Virus record (IMG/VR): IMGVR_UViG_3300031758_008194
Span: 1 to 29,684 of that record
Source: a virus
Direction: 5' to 3' (one strand)
Length of the DNA: 29,684 bases
Part shown: positions 1-7,083 of the stretch, in pieces
How the letters are laid out: each line of letters starts with the position of its first letter
Numbering within the stretch: the first letter of the stretch is position 1
Translations under genes and position numbers: made by a program
The notes under the pieces: generated by a model
Told to the model about the DNA's origin: nothing
The model's database searches: none
Seen by the model: only the letters and a program-made list of their open reading frames with translations

Positions 1-85
1 CCGTTCCGGTTCTATCTCCTTTCTGAATACCATTATCTAAAATATCTTGTAGTAAATTTTGATATGATTTATCTATGTTATTCAT
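1..85 (-). CDS. thyA: Thymidylate synthase, N-terminal fragment (cut by window edge)
   Basis: Only the first 28 codons are present; the rest lies beyond the left edge. The reading starts at an ATG at position 85 and contains YQNLLQDILDNG followed by KGDRTGT. That is the conserved N-terminus of classical ThyA, where the Arg of DRTGT contacts the dUMP phosphate. By family the enzyme makes dTMP from dUMP with methylene-tetrahydrofolate, feeding phage DNA synthesis. The DRTGT form argues for ThyA rather than the related dCMP or dUMP hydroxymethylases, but the catalytic Cys is out of view, so that distinction is not final. The start overlaps the end of the upstream membrane-protein gene by 8 bases (ATGAATAA), which indicates translational coupling. 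Confidence 0.82.
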   Translation of the reverse strand, partial: MNNIDKSYQNLLQDILDNGIQKGDRTGT

Positions 86-464
86 CTTTATTCATTTTTA
101 ACCTTTCTTTATTTTCTCTATCCAAATTTCTACTATATCTTTCTCTCATTCCAATTATACGATGAAAATCTTTATATGCAGCCGGATGATAATCTTTTAA
201 ATAAGATAATCCAATTTCATATTCACTAATAATATCTTCGTATCTATTTTCCTTAGTATCAAACCCATCGTCTTGAAATTTCAATTCAGTTTGTAGAGAA
301 TCAATTACATCTTGTAAAGAATCAATTTGTTCCAATTTAACTAAATAACTTTTTTCAGCGGTTGTTATATTTTCTTTATTGTGGTTCATGCTTAAAGCAA
401 TTGCAATAATTCCTATGATTAGAATTGTACCCAATGCAAATTTATACGATGTATTAGTATCCAT
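78..464 (-). CDS. Membrane-anchored coiled-coil protein, unknown function
   Basis: This 128-residue protein has one hydrophobic segment at about residues 9-26 (FALGTILIIGIIAIALS) and no clear signal-peptidase site, so it probably stays anchored with a short N-terminal tail. Residues 37-80 are charged and heptad-like (LEQIDSLQDVIDSLQTEL) and predict a coiled coil. The C-terminal third is very polar and basic/acidic. I do not recognise a named family. The single-pass topology resembles an inner-membrane spanin, but no outer spanin partner is visible next to it, so I do not make that call. It starts one base after the primase stop and overlaps the thyA start, so it belongs to the primase-thyA operon. 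Confidence 0.8.
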   Translation of the reverse strand: MDTNTSYKFALGTILIIGIIAIALSMNHNKENITTAEKSYLVKLEQIDSLQDVIDSLQTELKFQDDGFDTKENRYEDIISEYEIGLSYLKDYHPAAYKDFHRIIGMRERYSRNLDRENKERLKMNKDE

Positions 465-465
465 T

Positions 466-1392
466 TTATAATGATAGTTTAAGTTTTATTAAATCTTCAA
501 ATGATGAAGTTGTATTTGTTTCTATTTGTTTTGTTACTTCGGTAAATCCCATTTCCGAAGGGTCTTTCCCATTCAGAGTTATTATTTTACAATCAATTCC
601 ATTATTAGTTAGATATTGATAATGCTTAACAGCATCTCCCATAGCATCTTTATCCAATACAATATTAACTGATGGTTTTTTTGTTAGAATCTTATCACTT
701 AAAACTTTGGGAAGAGTTTTACCAAAAATAGGCACTGCATTTCTTTTAATTGCAATTGCATCAAATGCCCCTTCACAAAGTGTTATAGGCATATCCCAAT
801 TTATAGTTGAATCAAATCCAATTATATTTTTTGATACAGGAGGATTTTTATATTTCATATTTTCATTTGGGTAAATACTTCTTGCGATAAAGAAATTTAA
901 TCTGCTATCTGAATCATAAGATGGTATAATAACCCTACCTTTGTATAACCCACTATCACAATAACCTATTCGATGTTTAAGAATGTCATTATCACTTATT
1001 CCCCTCTTCTTTAAATAATTATAAGCTACTTTATATTCTATAATATGCTGATTATCTAAAATAGTTTTGTATTCGGAAGGTAATTTAAGTTCAATTTGTT
1101 CTTCATCTTTTATATCTCCTCCAATGTTGGCTTCGTTGTAAATAGTATTAACTTTTACTATTACCTCTCTATCAACTTGTAATTTACGAAGAAGTGTATA
1201 TACCTTCTTACCCTTTGAATCGCATACCCAACATCTCCACTTTTGTGATTCTAAATTAACTTGCAATTTAGGTTTATGATGTGAACAAAAAGGGCAATAG
1301 TATTGGATTTCATCTTTACCCAAATTTCTACCGCCGCCTAAAACCTCATCGATTTTAGTTTTAACATATTGCTTATCTATTTCAGAAATCAT
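466..1392 (-). CDS. 61: DNA primase, T4 gp61 / DnaG-like (zinc finger + Toprim)
   Basis: This 308-residue protein has the two hallmarks of bacterial-type primases. Near the N-terminus CPFCSHH (C33, C36, H38/H39) and CWVC (C54, C57) form the zinc-binding module that reads the template. In the C-terminal half the Toprim motifs are present: CEGAFDA (E207, D211) and VLDKDA (D247, D249), the acidic residues that bind Mg. GKDPSE follows at about 275. By family it lays down short RNA primers on the lagging strand and works with a phage helicase (gp41 type), which is not in this window. T4 gp61 is 342 residues, so this one is slightly compact but complete. The start overlaps the end of the SGNH gene by 11 bases. 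I use gene number 61 by analogy only. Confidence 0.9.
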   Translation of the reverse strand: MISEIDKQYVKTKIDEVLGGGRNLGKDEIQYYCPFCSHHKPKLQVNLESQKWRCWVCDSKGKKVYTLLRKLQVDREVIVKVNTIYNEANIGGDIKDEEQIELKLPSEYKTILDNQHIIEYKVAYNYLKKRGISDNDILKHRIGYCDSGLYKGRVIIPSYDSDSRLNFFIARSIYPNENMKYKNPPVSKNIIGFDSTINWDMPITLCEGAFDAIAIKRNAVPIFGKTLPKVLSDKILTKKPSVNIVLDKDAMGDAVKHYQYLTNNGIDCKIITLNGKDPSEMGFTEVTKQIETNTTSSFEDLIKLKLSL

Positions 1393-2095
1393 AACGCTCT
1401 AATAAAAATTTTAGATACCAATTATTTCCTTCATCATTTAAATGCTTATCTACTCTAGAAACAAAGTAATTGGTCTTATCGGTTTTCCTTAAATAAGTTT
1501 CAATCGAATTGTATTCCCCAAACTTAATATGTTCTGAATTTAATTCCGAATCGTTTTTAAAGTGAGTATCATAATCGTTGGTAAAAAACAAATACTCAAA
1601 ATTAATCCCTACACTTCTACATAAATTGGATAGAATTTTTAATTCTAAAAGTAAATCTTTTAGTATTCTATAATAATTTAAATGATATACAAATGAGCAA
1701 TACGGTGAAAATAAATTTTTAATAAGAGGATCTTTACTCCACCCTAAATATGGATACAAAGTATTATACATCTTATCCTCAAAAATAGAATTATCCCTAA
1801 TCAAATTATTTTTTTCTAAATACTCTAAATTTTCAGGTGATGAGATTGAACTTTGAAATGTATCATTGTAGAGAACCATTAGCCTTTCGGGAACAGTTAG
1901 TTGAACCAAAATATTACACCCAAATTTGTTTTCTTCAATTAATTTATTTACCTTTAACTTTACCAATTTAAGTATATGCTCATTCGATAAAGATGAATGT
2001 GAATTATTCTCTAACTGCAAATGCAGGGAATTTTCAAGTATAAGTTTATCATTTAGCAGAGAAAATGAATCACCAAATAGGTATAATTTTTTCAT
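1382..2095 (-). CDS. SGNH/GDSL hydrolase-like protein (1 of 3)
   Basis: From the ATG at 2095 the protein has 237 residues and opens with KKLYLFGDSFS, the block I motif of SGNH hydrolases with the nucleophile Ser in GDSFS. Near the C-terminus VDKHLNDEG supplies the Asp and His expected in block V (DxxH). The middle is poorly conserved and rich in Asn, Leu and Tyr, and I see no convincing block II Gly or block III Asn. It may therefore be a divergent esterase/acetyl-hydrolase or a non-catalytic relative. A longer reading from TTG at 2101 adds only two residues, and I prefer the ATG. It follows a second SGNH gene and overlaps the primase start by 11 bases, so the genes are co-transcribed. The substrate is unknown; glycan O-acyl groups are a family-based guess. 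Confidence 0.7.
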   Translation of the reverse strand: MKKLYLFGDSFSLLNDKLILENSLHLQLENNSHSSLSNEHILKLVKLKVNKLIEENKFGCNILVQLTVPERLMVLYNDTFQSSISSPENLEYLEKNNLIRDNSIFEDKMYNTLYPYLGWSKDPLIKNLFSPYCSFVYHLNYYRILKDLLLELKILSNLCRSVGINFEYLFFTNDYDTHFKNDSELNSEHIKFGEYNSIETYLRKTDKTNYFVSRVDKHLNDEGNNWYLKFLLERYDF

Positions 2096-2111
2096 ACCCA
2101 AATGTATGAAA

Positions 2112-2933
2112 TTATTTTATCAATTCCAAATATTTTTTATACAATGTATTGGCTAACCACTTATGGGAAGCGGAGCAAGGGTGGTCATCATTTACCCCTA
2201 TATTTTGCCTTAAAGTAAGATAACAATCCTTATTCATCGAATCCCAACTTCGGTATTCATTTCCATTGAAATTTATAGGTAAATAATATGGACTTTCTTT
2301 AATAGTATCATAAATTAAGTGGTGAGAATAAAAATCTTCCAGCCCCATAAAAAATACACACTTACATCCCATTTCTTCCAACTCCTTAAATTTTTCTATT
2401 AGTTTATTGTAAATAATAAAAAATACTTCGGCTATTGTTTCGTTTAGTGAACTTCTTCTTAAAGGGTCATCTAATAAGTTTATATTTTCTATTATTTTTT
2501 TCTTTAAATCTACACCTAACCATCTTACTCCTTCATCATGCCCACCAAATGAATTACTATTAGTAAATTCAACTATATCTCTTATTACATTTGTAAATTG
2601 AAAAACACAATATTTTGGAACATAATTTTTTTCAACCTTAAGGTATTCCATCAAAATTCCTAACCTCTCAATGTTTCTATAATTGTTTCCCCCATTTTCG
2701 TTTTTAGTCATTAAGCTAAAATTCAAAAAATTTTTAAGGATACCAGACCATCTATATTTTTCTCTATACGCTACTAACTCATCCAATGAAATCATTATTA
2801 AGGATGAGGGATAATATGTAACTTTATTTTTATATAATTCAAAAGATGTTGGGTATTTTTCTTGCCAATGATGAAATTCTAACCCCTCCCCATAAGTAAA
2901 TGAACAACCAAACGTTAATAATAAATTTGTCAT
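2112..2933 (-). CDS. SGNH/GDSL hydrolase-like protein (2 of 3)
   Basis: This 273-residue protein starts NLLLTFGCSFTYGEGLEF, a phage-style block I in which the nucleophile Ser sits in GCSFT. The C-terminal block V candidate is VNDDHPCSASHKWLAN, giving Asp-x-His and a second His. The central part (residues 60-200) is lineage-specific and shows no domain I recognise. The start overlaps the nuclease stop by four bases (ATGA), and another SGNH gene follows after a 16-base gap. Two adjacent but poorly similar SGNH proteins suggest different substrates rather than a recent duplication. By family these enzymes cleave acyl or acetyl esters, often on polysaccharide. Nothing here fixes the substrate or whether the protein is in the virion. 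Confidence 0.72.
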   Translation of the reverse strand: MTNLLLTFGCSFTYGEGLEFHHWQEKYPTSFELYKNKVTYYPSSLIMISLDELVAYREKYRWSGILKNFLNFSLMTKNENGGNNYRNIERLGILMEYLKVEKNYVPKYCVFQFTNVIRDIVEFTNSNSFGGHDEGVRWLGVDLKKKIIENINLLDDPLRRSSLNETIAEVFFIIYNKLIEKFKELEEMGCKCVFFMGLEDFYSHHLIYDTIKESPYYLPINFNGNEYRSWDSMNKDCYLTLRQNIGVNDDHPCSASHKWLANTLYKKYLELIK

Positions 2934-3373
2934 ATATGAGGAATGTCTTTTCTAAAAAATTTTCCCAATATGTTATCATTATAAAAAACATTTGGGTTTT
3001 CTAATACTTCTAATGAAAATAGATACTTTGTTTCCAAGTATGTTAGGTGTTTTGGGGAAAAGGCAAATTGAATAATAGTTCTCTTAAATTCACTACTCTT
3101 ACCTTCCTTAATAAGTTGTTTGATTTCGGAATGTGAACCATAGTAGGATTTCCAATCACTTTCTTTTTGAACTTTCTTTTTCTTACTAGCTCTTTTATCG
3201 GTTAATTCCGCTAATTCCTTTTTACCCAAAGCCTTAGTGGTCACCGAAATAAGTTGTTTTCTTCCTATATATTTTTTGCCAGTTGGAATATGATATACTT
3301 CATAAACAAACCCAAAAGCATCTTCCGGTATCTGATTAATATCGGAAATTAATTCGTTTTTATACTCCCACAT
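2930..3373 (-). CDS. Putative GIY-YIG-type nuclease
   Basis: This 147-residue protein carries a GIY-YIG-like core. GFVYEVYHIPTGKKYIGRK (about residues 21-39) supplies the two Tyr and the Arg of the catalytic face. SDWKSYYGS (about 72-80) is the second conserved block in this phage group. YLETKYL (about 112-118) gives the metal-binding Glu, followed by FYNDN with the C-terminal Asn. A Lys-rich stretch (RASKKKKVQK) sits between the first two blocks and probably contacts DNA. Related phage proteins are often called Seg-like or putative endonucleases. It is small, has no separate DNA-binding domain and sits inside an operon, so it may be a repair or DNA-processing nuclease rather than a homing endonuclease. 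It overlaps the downstream SGNH gene by four bases. Confidence 0.72.
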   Translation of the reverse strand: MWEYKNELISDINQIPEDAFGFVYEVYHIPTGKKYIGRKQLISVTTKALGKKELAELTDKRASKKKKVQKESDWKSYYGSHSEIKQLIKEGKSSEFKRTIIQFAFSPKHLTYLETKYLFSLEVLENPNVFYNDNILGKFFRKDIPHI

Positions 3374-3392
3374 CTGTAACCTTTATTTTAAT

Positions 3393-3623
3393 TTATCTTT
3401 TGGTTTTATCTGAATACTTTGATAAATCTACTTGCCCCTTTCTAGCTCCACTTAATACCTTATCATTTAAATTATAATCAGTATTACCTGTCAATGCTTT
3501 TGAAGTAAATCCTTTTACTGCTAATAATCCACCTACTTTAGTTTTTATGTAGTCGGTTATTTGGCTAGGAGCATTTTTCTCAGCCATTTTTGAATTTTTG
3601 TAAAGATCTATTATCTGTGCCAT
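3393..3623 (-). CDS. Small basic protein, unknown function
   Basis: This is a 76-residue, Lys-rich, soluble protein with no hydrophobic segment and no family I recognise. It starts MAQIIDLYKNSKM and has a Gly-containing middle (KVGGLLAVKGFTSKAL). It is preceded by a TATTTATA octamer 16 bases upstream of the ATG, so it is probably expressed late. The nuclease gene follows after 19 bases with no terminator in between. Because it sits between a virion gene and a DNA-metabolism block under a late-type promoter, it could be a minor virion component, but the sequence does not show this. Confidence 0.7.
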   Translation of the reverse strand: MAQIIDLYKNSKMAEKNAPSQITDYIKTKVGGLLAVKGFTSKALTGNTDYNLNDKVLSGARKGQVDLSKYSDKTKR

Positions 3624-3639
3624 AGTTTGTTTATTTTTA

Positions 3640-3647
3640 TATAAATA
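3640..3647 (-). promoter_or_regulatory. Putative late promoter octamer TATTTATA
   Basis: On the coding strand the intergenic gap reads TTAATATTTATATAA, with TATTTATA ending 16 bases before the ATG at 3623. The same octamer recurs in five other gaps. The 24-base gap between the two flanking genes consists mostly of this element and the leader. Confidence 0.55.
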
Positions 3648-5075
3648 TTAAGTATCGAAACGAATAACGAAATTAATAGGATAATCTGGTGTAGATTTAG
3701 GTTTAGATGGTATTTTTGCCACCGCTACCATATCATAATTTTCATCATATAATCCAATAGTTGTAATATAAGGTGCTAAATAAGAACCCGTTGGGTCTAT
3801 TGAGGAACTATATTCATATTCATCAAATCCAATTTTTGTTGTTCCATTATAATCTGAAACCAATCTAAAATCCAAATTATATGCGTTTGTTGCCCCACTT
3901 ACATTACCCGGTGTGAAAGGTATATATTTTTTTACATATACATCTCCATTATAAAATTTAGTAGCAGAAGGATTTGTGGAATAATTGAATTCATTAGGGT
4001 TTACTTCCAAAAATAATTCGTTTTCATAGATTGTTTTAGTTGATTGGAATTTCATATCCCAATTACCATCATTTCCAAAGTTATAATTACTTTCTTGTTC
4101 TAATGTATCACTCGCTCTCTCAACACCATAAGTTAATACTATGATTCCATTTGAATAAAATATATTACCTATTGTAGTAGCAACATTATATTTGCTTAGT
4201 TCCAAAGGAAAGTTAAAATTACCTAATGCTGTCAATTCTCCCGATGATACATCAAACTTAAAAATTAAGGTTTCCGATGCCGGTCCACCGCTATAACTTA
4301 AATTAATACTTCCTTCATCATCTCCATCAGCATCACCCATATCAAAAGAAGTGATGGTTAATGTATAATATAAACCATCATTCATTAAAAATGTAGCCGT
4401 ATTATTTTCTAAATCAAGTTGTGTTAAATCAACAAATGCTTTTCCTAAATAAAGTAAATTACCTTTTCCATCATCTACAATAGTTGAATCATCAGTATAG
4501 TTGGTTAAAAGTAATGAATTTTTTTTAATTCCTTCTCCGATATATCTTTGTGGTATATTCCAAAATAAGAATCTATTACCTAACACTCTTTCAGTATTAG
4601 AAGCGTAATTATTCATTTCTCCATACACCTTTGTAACATCAGTATATTTACCTTCAAAAATTATCCCCGCATCATCAACTCTATATGAATTACTATCCAA
4701 ATATTGTTGAAATTCATCGATGTATTTTTTATCTGATTGGCTATAATAATACTGAAATGCATTAGTAGTTGGGGTGGATAGGTTATTAGTAATGTTTACA
4801 TTATATACTTTTAATTGCTTAGCATTATGTTTTCTCAAATTCCAATTCGTTACAACTCCAATTTGTTTTGCTGAATTAGAATAAAATAATTGCTTTATAC
4901 CTTTATATAAAGAATACTCTTTATATCCTGCTACCTCTCTATTCTCGCTATCCTCAAATGAACCCGATATATTTTCAACGGCATAAACAGGTGCAATAGA
5001 ACTATCTATCGTCCAATTTTTATAGACTTTAAATGGTCTTACCGTTATATCAGATTTTTGAATTGATTTAAACAT
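3648..5075 (-). CDS. Probable virion structural protein, shares a C-terminal domain with the 413-residue protein
   Basis: The start is taken as ATG at 5075 (MFKSIQKSD), giving 475 residues. An upstream GTG at 5108 would place the start inside a terminator hairpin and upstream of the promoter, so I reject it. The sequence is rich in Asn, Ser, Thr and Tyr with beta-strand character, as in phage tail and fibre proteins. Its last ~120 residues mirror the next gene upstream: NEFNYSTNPS matches REFNFSNNPT, and YITTIGLYDENYDMVAVAK matches YITSVGLYNDANELIAVAK. Both then end in a short beta strand (FVIRFDT and IKVKLDF). It forms its own transcription unit, with a terminator and a late-type octamer in front of it. 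The role is not known. A tail or fibre-associated component is an inference from composition and neighbours. Confidence 0.75.
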   Translation of the reverse strand: MFKSIQKSDITVRPFKVYKNWTIDSSIAPVYAVENISGSFEDSENREVAGYKEYSLYKGIKQLFYSNSAKQIGVVTNWNLRKHNAKQLKVYNVNITNNLSTPTTNAFQYYYSQSDKKYIDEFQQYLDSNSYRVDDAGIIFEGKYTDVTKVYGEMNNYASNTERVLGNRFLFWNIPQRYIGEGIKKNSLLLTNYTDDSTIVDDGKGNLLYLGKAFVDLTQLDLENNTATFLMNDGLYYTLTITSFDMGDADGDDEGSINLSYSGGPASETLIFKFDVSSGELTALGNFNFPLELSKYNVATTIGNIFYSNGIIVLTYGVERASDTLEQESNYNFGNDGNWDMKFQSTKTIYENELFLEVNPNEFNYSTNPSATKFYNGDVYVKKYIPFTPGNVSGATNAYNLDFRLVSDYNGTTKIGFDEYEYSSSIDPTGSYLAPYITTIGLYDENYDMVAVAKIPSKPKSTPDYPINFVIRFDT

Positions 5076-5080
5076 ACACC

Positions 5081-5088
5081 TATAAATA
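5081..5088 (-). promoter_or_regulatory. Putative late promoter octamer TATTTATA, 5 bases before a start codon
   Basis: The coding strand reads TTATATTTATAGGTGTATG. The octamer lies between an intrinsic terminator and the ATG at 5075 and ends only five bases before that ATG. If it works like a T4 late promoter, transcription would begin at or very near the start codon. Confidence 0.55.
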
Positions 5089-5093
5089 TAATA

Positions 5094-5119
5094 ATTAAAA
5101 AAACCCACCGAAGTGGGTT
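5094..5119 (-). terminator. Intrinsic terminator with TTCG tetraloop
   Basis: On the minus strand AACCCAC-TTCG-GTGGGTT forms a 7-bp stem closed by a stable UUCG-type loop and runs directly into seven T residues. It lies 29 bases after the stop of the 413-residue protein gene and ahead of the next promoter, so it separates two structural transcription units. Confidence 0.9.
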
Positions 5120-5147
5120 CTATTAAAATTAAGGTTTAAAATTAAAT

Positions 5148-6389
5148 TTAAAAATCAAGTTTTACCTTAATCAACACCTCCTTATCGAAGGATTTCGCGA
5201 TTGGTTGCGATGTTTTCGCAACTGCAATCAATTCGTTAGCATCGTTGTATAAACCAACTGATGTGATATATGTTTTAGGATCAGATTCAAATGAAGGTTC
5301 TCTAAATGTTCCATCAGAACCACTTACAAATGTAGGATTGTTTGAGAAGTTAAATTCTCTATTAGTCGCTCTTACAAAGAAGTGTTGAGTTGATACATTT
5401 TCAGTTCTTCTCATTTCAAAATCTGCTCCGCCTTTAATTGCGTTAAATAATAATTTTTGGTTATAAGTTTCAACCGAAGTAGATCCGGTTGTTGGTAATA
5501 ACTCACTTCCCACTACTGATGCTAATGCGGTTGGATTTAATAACATAATACCCAATTTAGGATAGAACTTACCAAATCCTTGTTGATTAGATGCGGTATA
5601 TGTATTGATAGTTGCTGCTGCCTCAGTTCCAACATTTGTTGAACCAGAAACTATATTAAAAACAGTTCCTGCTTTACCAGCTTTATCAGAAAACTTCTTA
5701 CCACTATCATCTATAAAATACCTTATTCCATTAGAACCGCTTAATGTTAATGTAAAATTACCCGCATCAGCCTGTTGTCTATATCTAGCTCTTGCTAAGT
5801 TAATAACATATGCATGATCTATTTGGTAACCATCTTCAATTGATGCTGAATATACTGTAAAGTATTCATCAGCTTCACCTTCATAGTTATCATTCAATAA
5901 CATTCTATATTGTGAATAGATTGCTTTTGTTGGTAAAAGAGCAGAATCAGATGTTGTTAATTGAACCGAACCACTTGCGAACTTATGCCCGTAAGCAATC
6001 GCAAATTCAACAGGTGCAGATGATCCAGTGTTTGAACCAGTTAAGTAAACATTTAGATAATACTTCGATGCATCTGAACCACTGTGTCCTGCTATTGTTG
6101 TTGTAGAACCGGTCACCATTGAACCATTTAAACTACCACTACCATTACTCCACAATCCTTCAGTTACTACTTCAATTTTATTTGAAATCTTATCAAACTC
6201 ACCAAATTTTTTAAAAATACCTTGTGATAATACACCACCACTCGCCACACCCAATCTTTCATTAGGTGGCAATGATGCATTAATTATATTAGCAATCGCA
6301 GTTGCATCAATTACACCCGCATTATCGATAAGATATTGGGATAATTGTTGTGTTACTGCTGCTCCTTGTGCTCCTGTAATTTGTGCCAT
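5148..6389 (-). CDS. Probable virion structural protein with conserved C-terminal domain
   Basis: This 413-residue protein begins MAQITGAQGAAVTQQLSQYL and is rich in Gly, Ser, Thr and Ala, typical of an abundant virion protein. The N-terminal ~70 residues look helical; the rest looks like beta structure. The C-terminal ~85 residues contain FFVRATNREFNFSNNPTF, then YITSVGLYNDANELIAVAK, and end in IKVKLDF. The same order of motifs occurs in the 475-residue protein downstream, so the two share a domain. I recall similar C-termini in unnamed virion proteins of other large myoviruses, but I cannot attach a function. The gene is 16 bases downstream of the 204-residue protein gene, with which it is co-transcribed. 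The unit ends at the terminator at 5094-5119. Confidence 0.8.
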   Translation of the reverse strand: MAQITGAQGAAVTQQLSQYLIDNAGVIDATAIANIINASLPPNERLGVASGGVLSQGIFKKFGEFDKISNKIEVVTEGLWSNGSGSLNGSMVTGSTTTIAGHSGSDASKYYLNVYLTGSNTGSSAPVEFAIAYGHKFASGSVQLTTSDSALLPTKAIYSQYRMLLNDNYEGEADEYFTVYSASIEDGYQIDHAYVINLARARYRQQADAGNFTLTLSGSNGIRYFIDDSGKKFSDKAGKAGTVFNIVSGSTNVGTEAAATINTYTASNQQGFGKFYPKLGIMLLNPTALASVVGSELLPTTGSTSVETYNQKLLFNAIKGGADFEMRRTENVSTQHFFVRATNREFNFSNNPTFVSGSDGTFREPSFESDPKTYITSVGLYNDANELIAVAKTSQPIAKSFDKEVLIKVKLDF

Positions 6390-6405
6390 TTTCTATTTTT
6401 AATTT

Positions 6406-7020
6406 TTATGCTACATAGTTTACTGTCACAGGAATAGAAACTGAACCCCCGGTCTCGTTTCCATAAACTGTCAAAGTTGTTACAACTGTTGCAGTAAGTG
6501 CAGGGTTTGGAATAAATTCAAATGAAGTTCCTCTCCTAACATCAGCTGTTGCTGCTACTGAATCACTAACTGAAATTTGTCCCGTTGCTGCAACTCCTAA
6601 ACCGATTAAAGTTCCTGCCGTCTTATCAGCTAAAACTGCGGTATATCCAGAAGTTGTATTACCTGCCGGTGAAGTTGTTGGTGAAATAGTAACTTTACCT
6701 CTCGTTTGATTTGTGCTAATGGAAGTAGTTCCAATAGATACCTGAGGTATTTTAGTTGTTCCTTTTGGAAGTGTTACAAGTTTATATTTTAAAACTTGTG
6801 TTTCATCTGGTGATGCTTCTAAAATAGGAATTGCTTTAATAGCCGCATCATAATATGCAGAACCTTTTGGGTGCGCTGCATCATACAATTGGTAATCAAT
6901 TTCATCATCACCCAATGCAAATTGAGTAATGTTTAACGATTGTCCCGCTGCTAATTTTTCTCTACCTTTTTTTGTAAGAATAGCATCTACAATTATGCTC
7001 GAATTATCTAAGTAAGCCAT
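6406..7020 (-). CDS. Probable virion structural protein, unknown role
   Basis: This 204-residue protein starts AYLDNSSIIVDAILTKKGRE, then KLAAGQSLNITQFALGDDEIDY. I associate this N-terminal signature with conserved, unnamed structural proteins of T4-like phages. After about residue 105 the sequence is Thr/Ser/Gly/Val-rich (for example TTVVTTLTVYGNETGGSVSIPVTVNYVA region, 177-204) and looks like an Ig-like or other all-beta domain. It is preceded by a TATTTATA octamer 28 bases upstream and followed 16 bases later by the 413-residue protein, with which it probably forms a two-gene late unit. The position after the large baseplate protein suggests a tail or fibre-attachment role, which is inference only. 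Confidence 0.78.
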   Translation of the reverse strand: MAYLDNSSIIVDAILTKKGREKLAAGQSLNITQFALGDDEIDYQLYDAAHPKGSAYYDAAIKAIPILEASPDETQVLKYKLVTLPKGTTKIPQVSIGTTSISTNQTRGKVTISPTTSPAGNTTSGYTAVLADKTAGTLIGLGVAATGQISVSDSVAATADVRRGTSFEFIPNPALTATVVTTLTVYGNETGGSVSIPVTVNYVA

Positions 7021-7048
7021 TTTTAATTATTTTGGTCTTTTTTTCAAT

Positions 7049-7056
7049 TATAAATA
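7049..7056 (-). promoter_or_regulatory. Putative late promoter octamer TATTTATA
   Basis: The coding strand reads GTTATATATTTATAATTG in the 63-base gap before the 204-residue protein, 28 bases upstream of its ATG. This is the longest leader among the octamer sites in this window. Confidence 0.55.
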
Positions 7057-7083
7057 TATAACCTTTTAGTTTTACAACTTTTT

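Noticed and set aside
78-464. The 128-residue protein as an inner-membrane spanin
   Set aside because: No outer-membrane lipoprotein partner is nested or adjacent, and the neighbours are replication genes.
2096-2101. TTG start two codons upstream of the SGNH gene ending at 1382
   Set aside because: The ATG at 2095 is directly before the KKLYLFGDS motif and is the better start.
5075-5108. GTG start at 5108 for the structural gene ending at 3648
   Set aside because: It lies in the terminator stem and before the promoter octamer; the ATG at 5075 fits.
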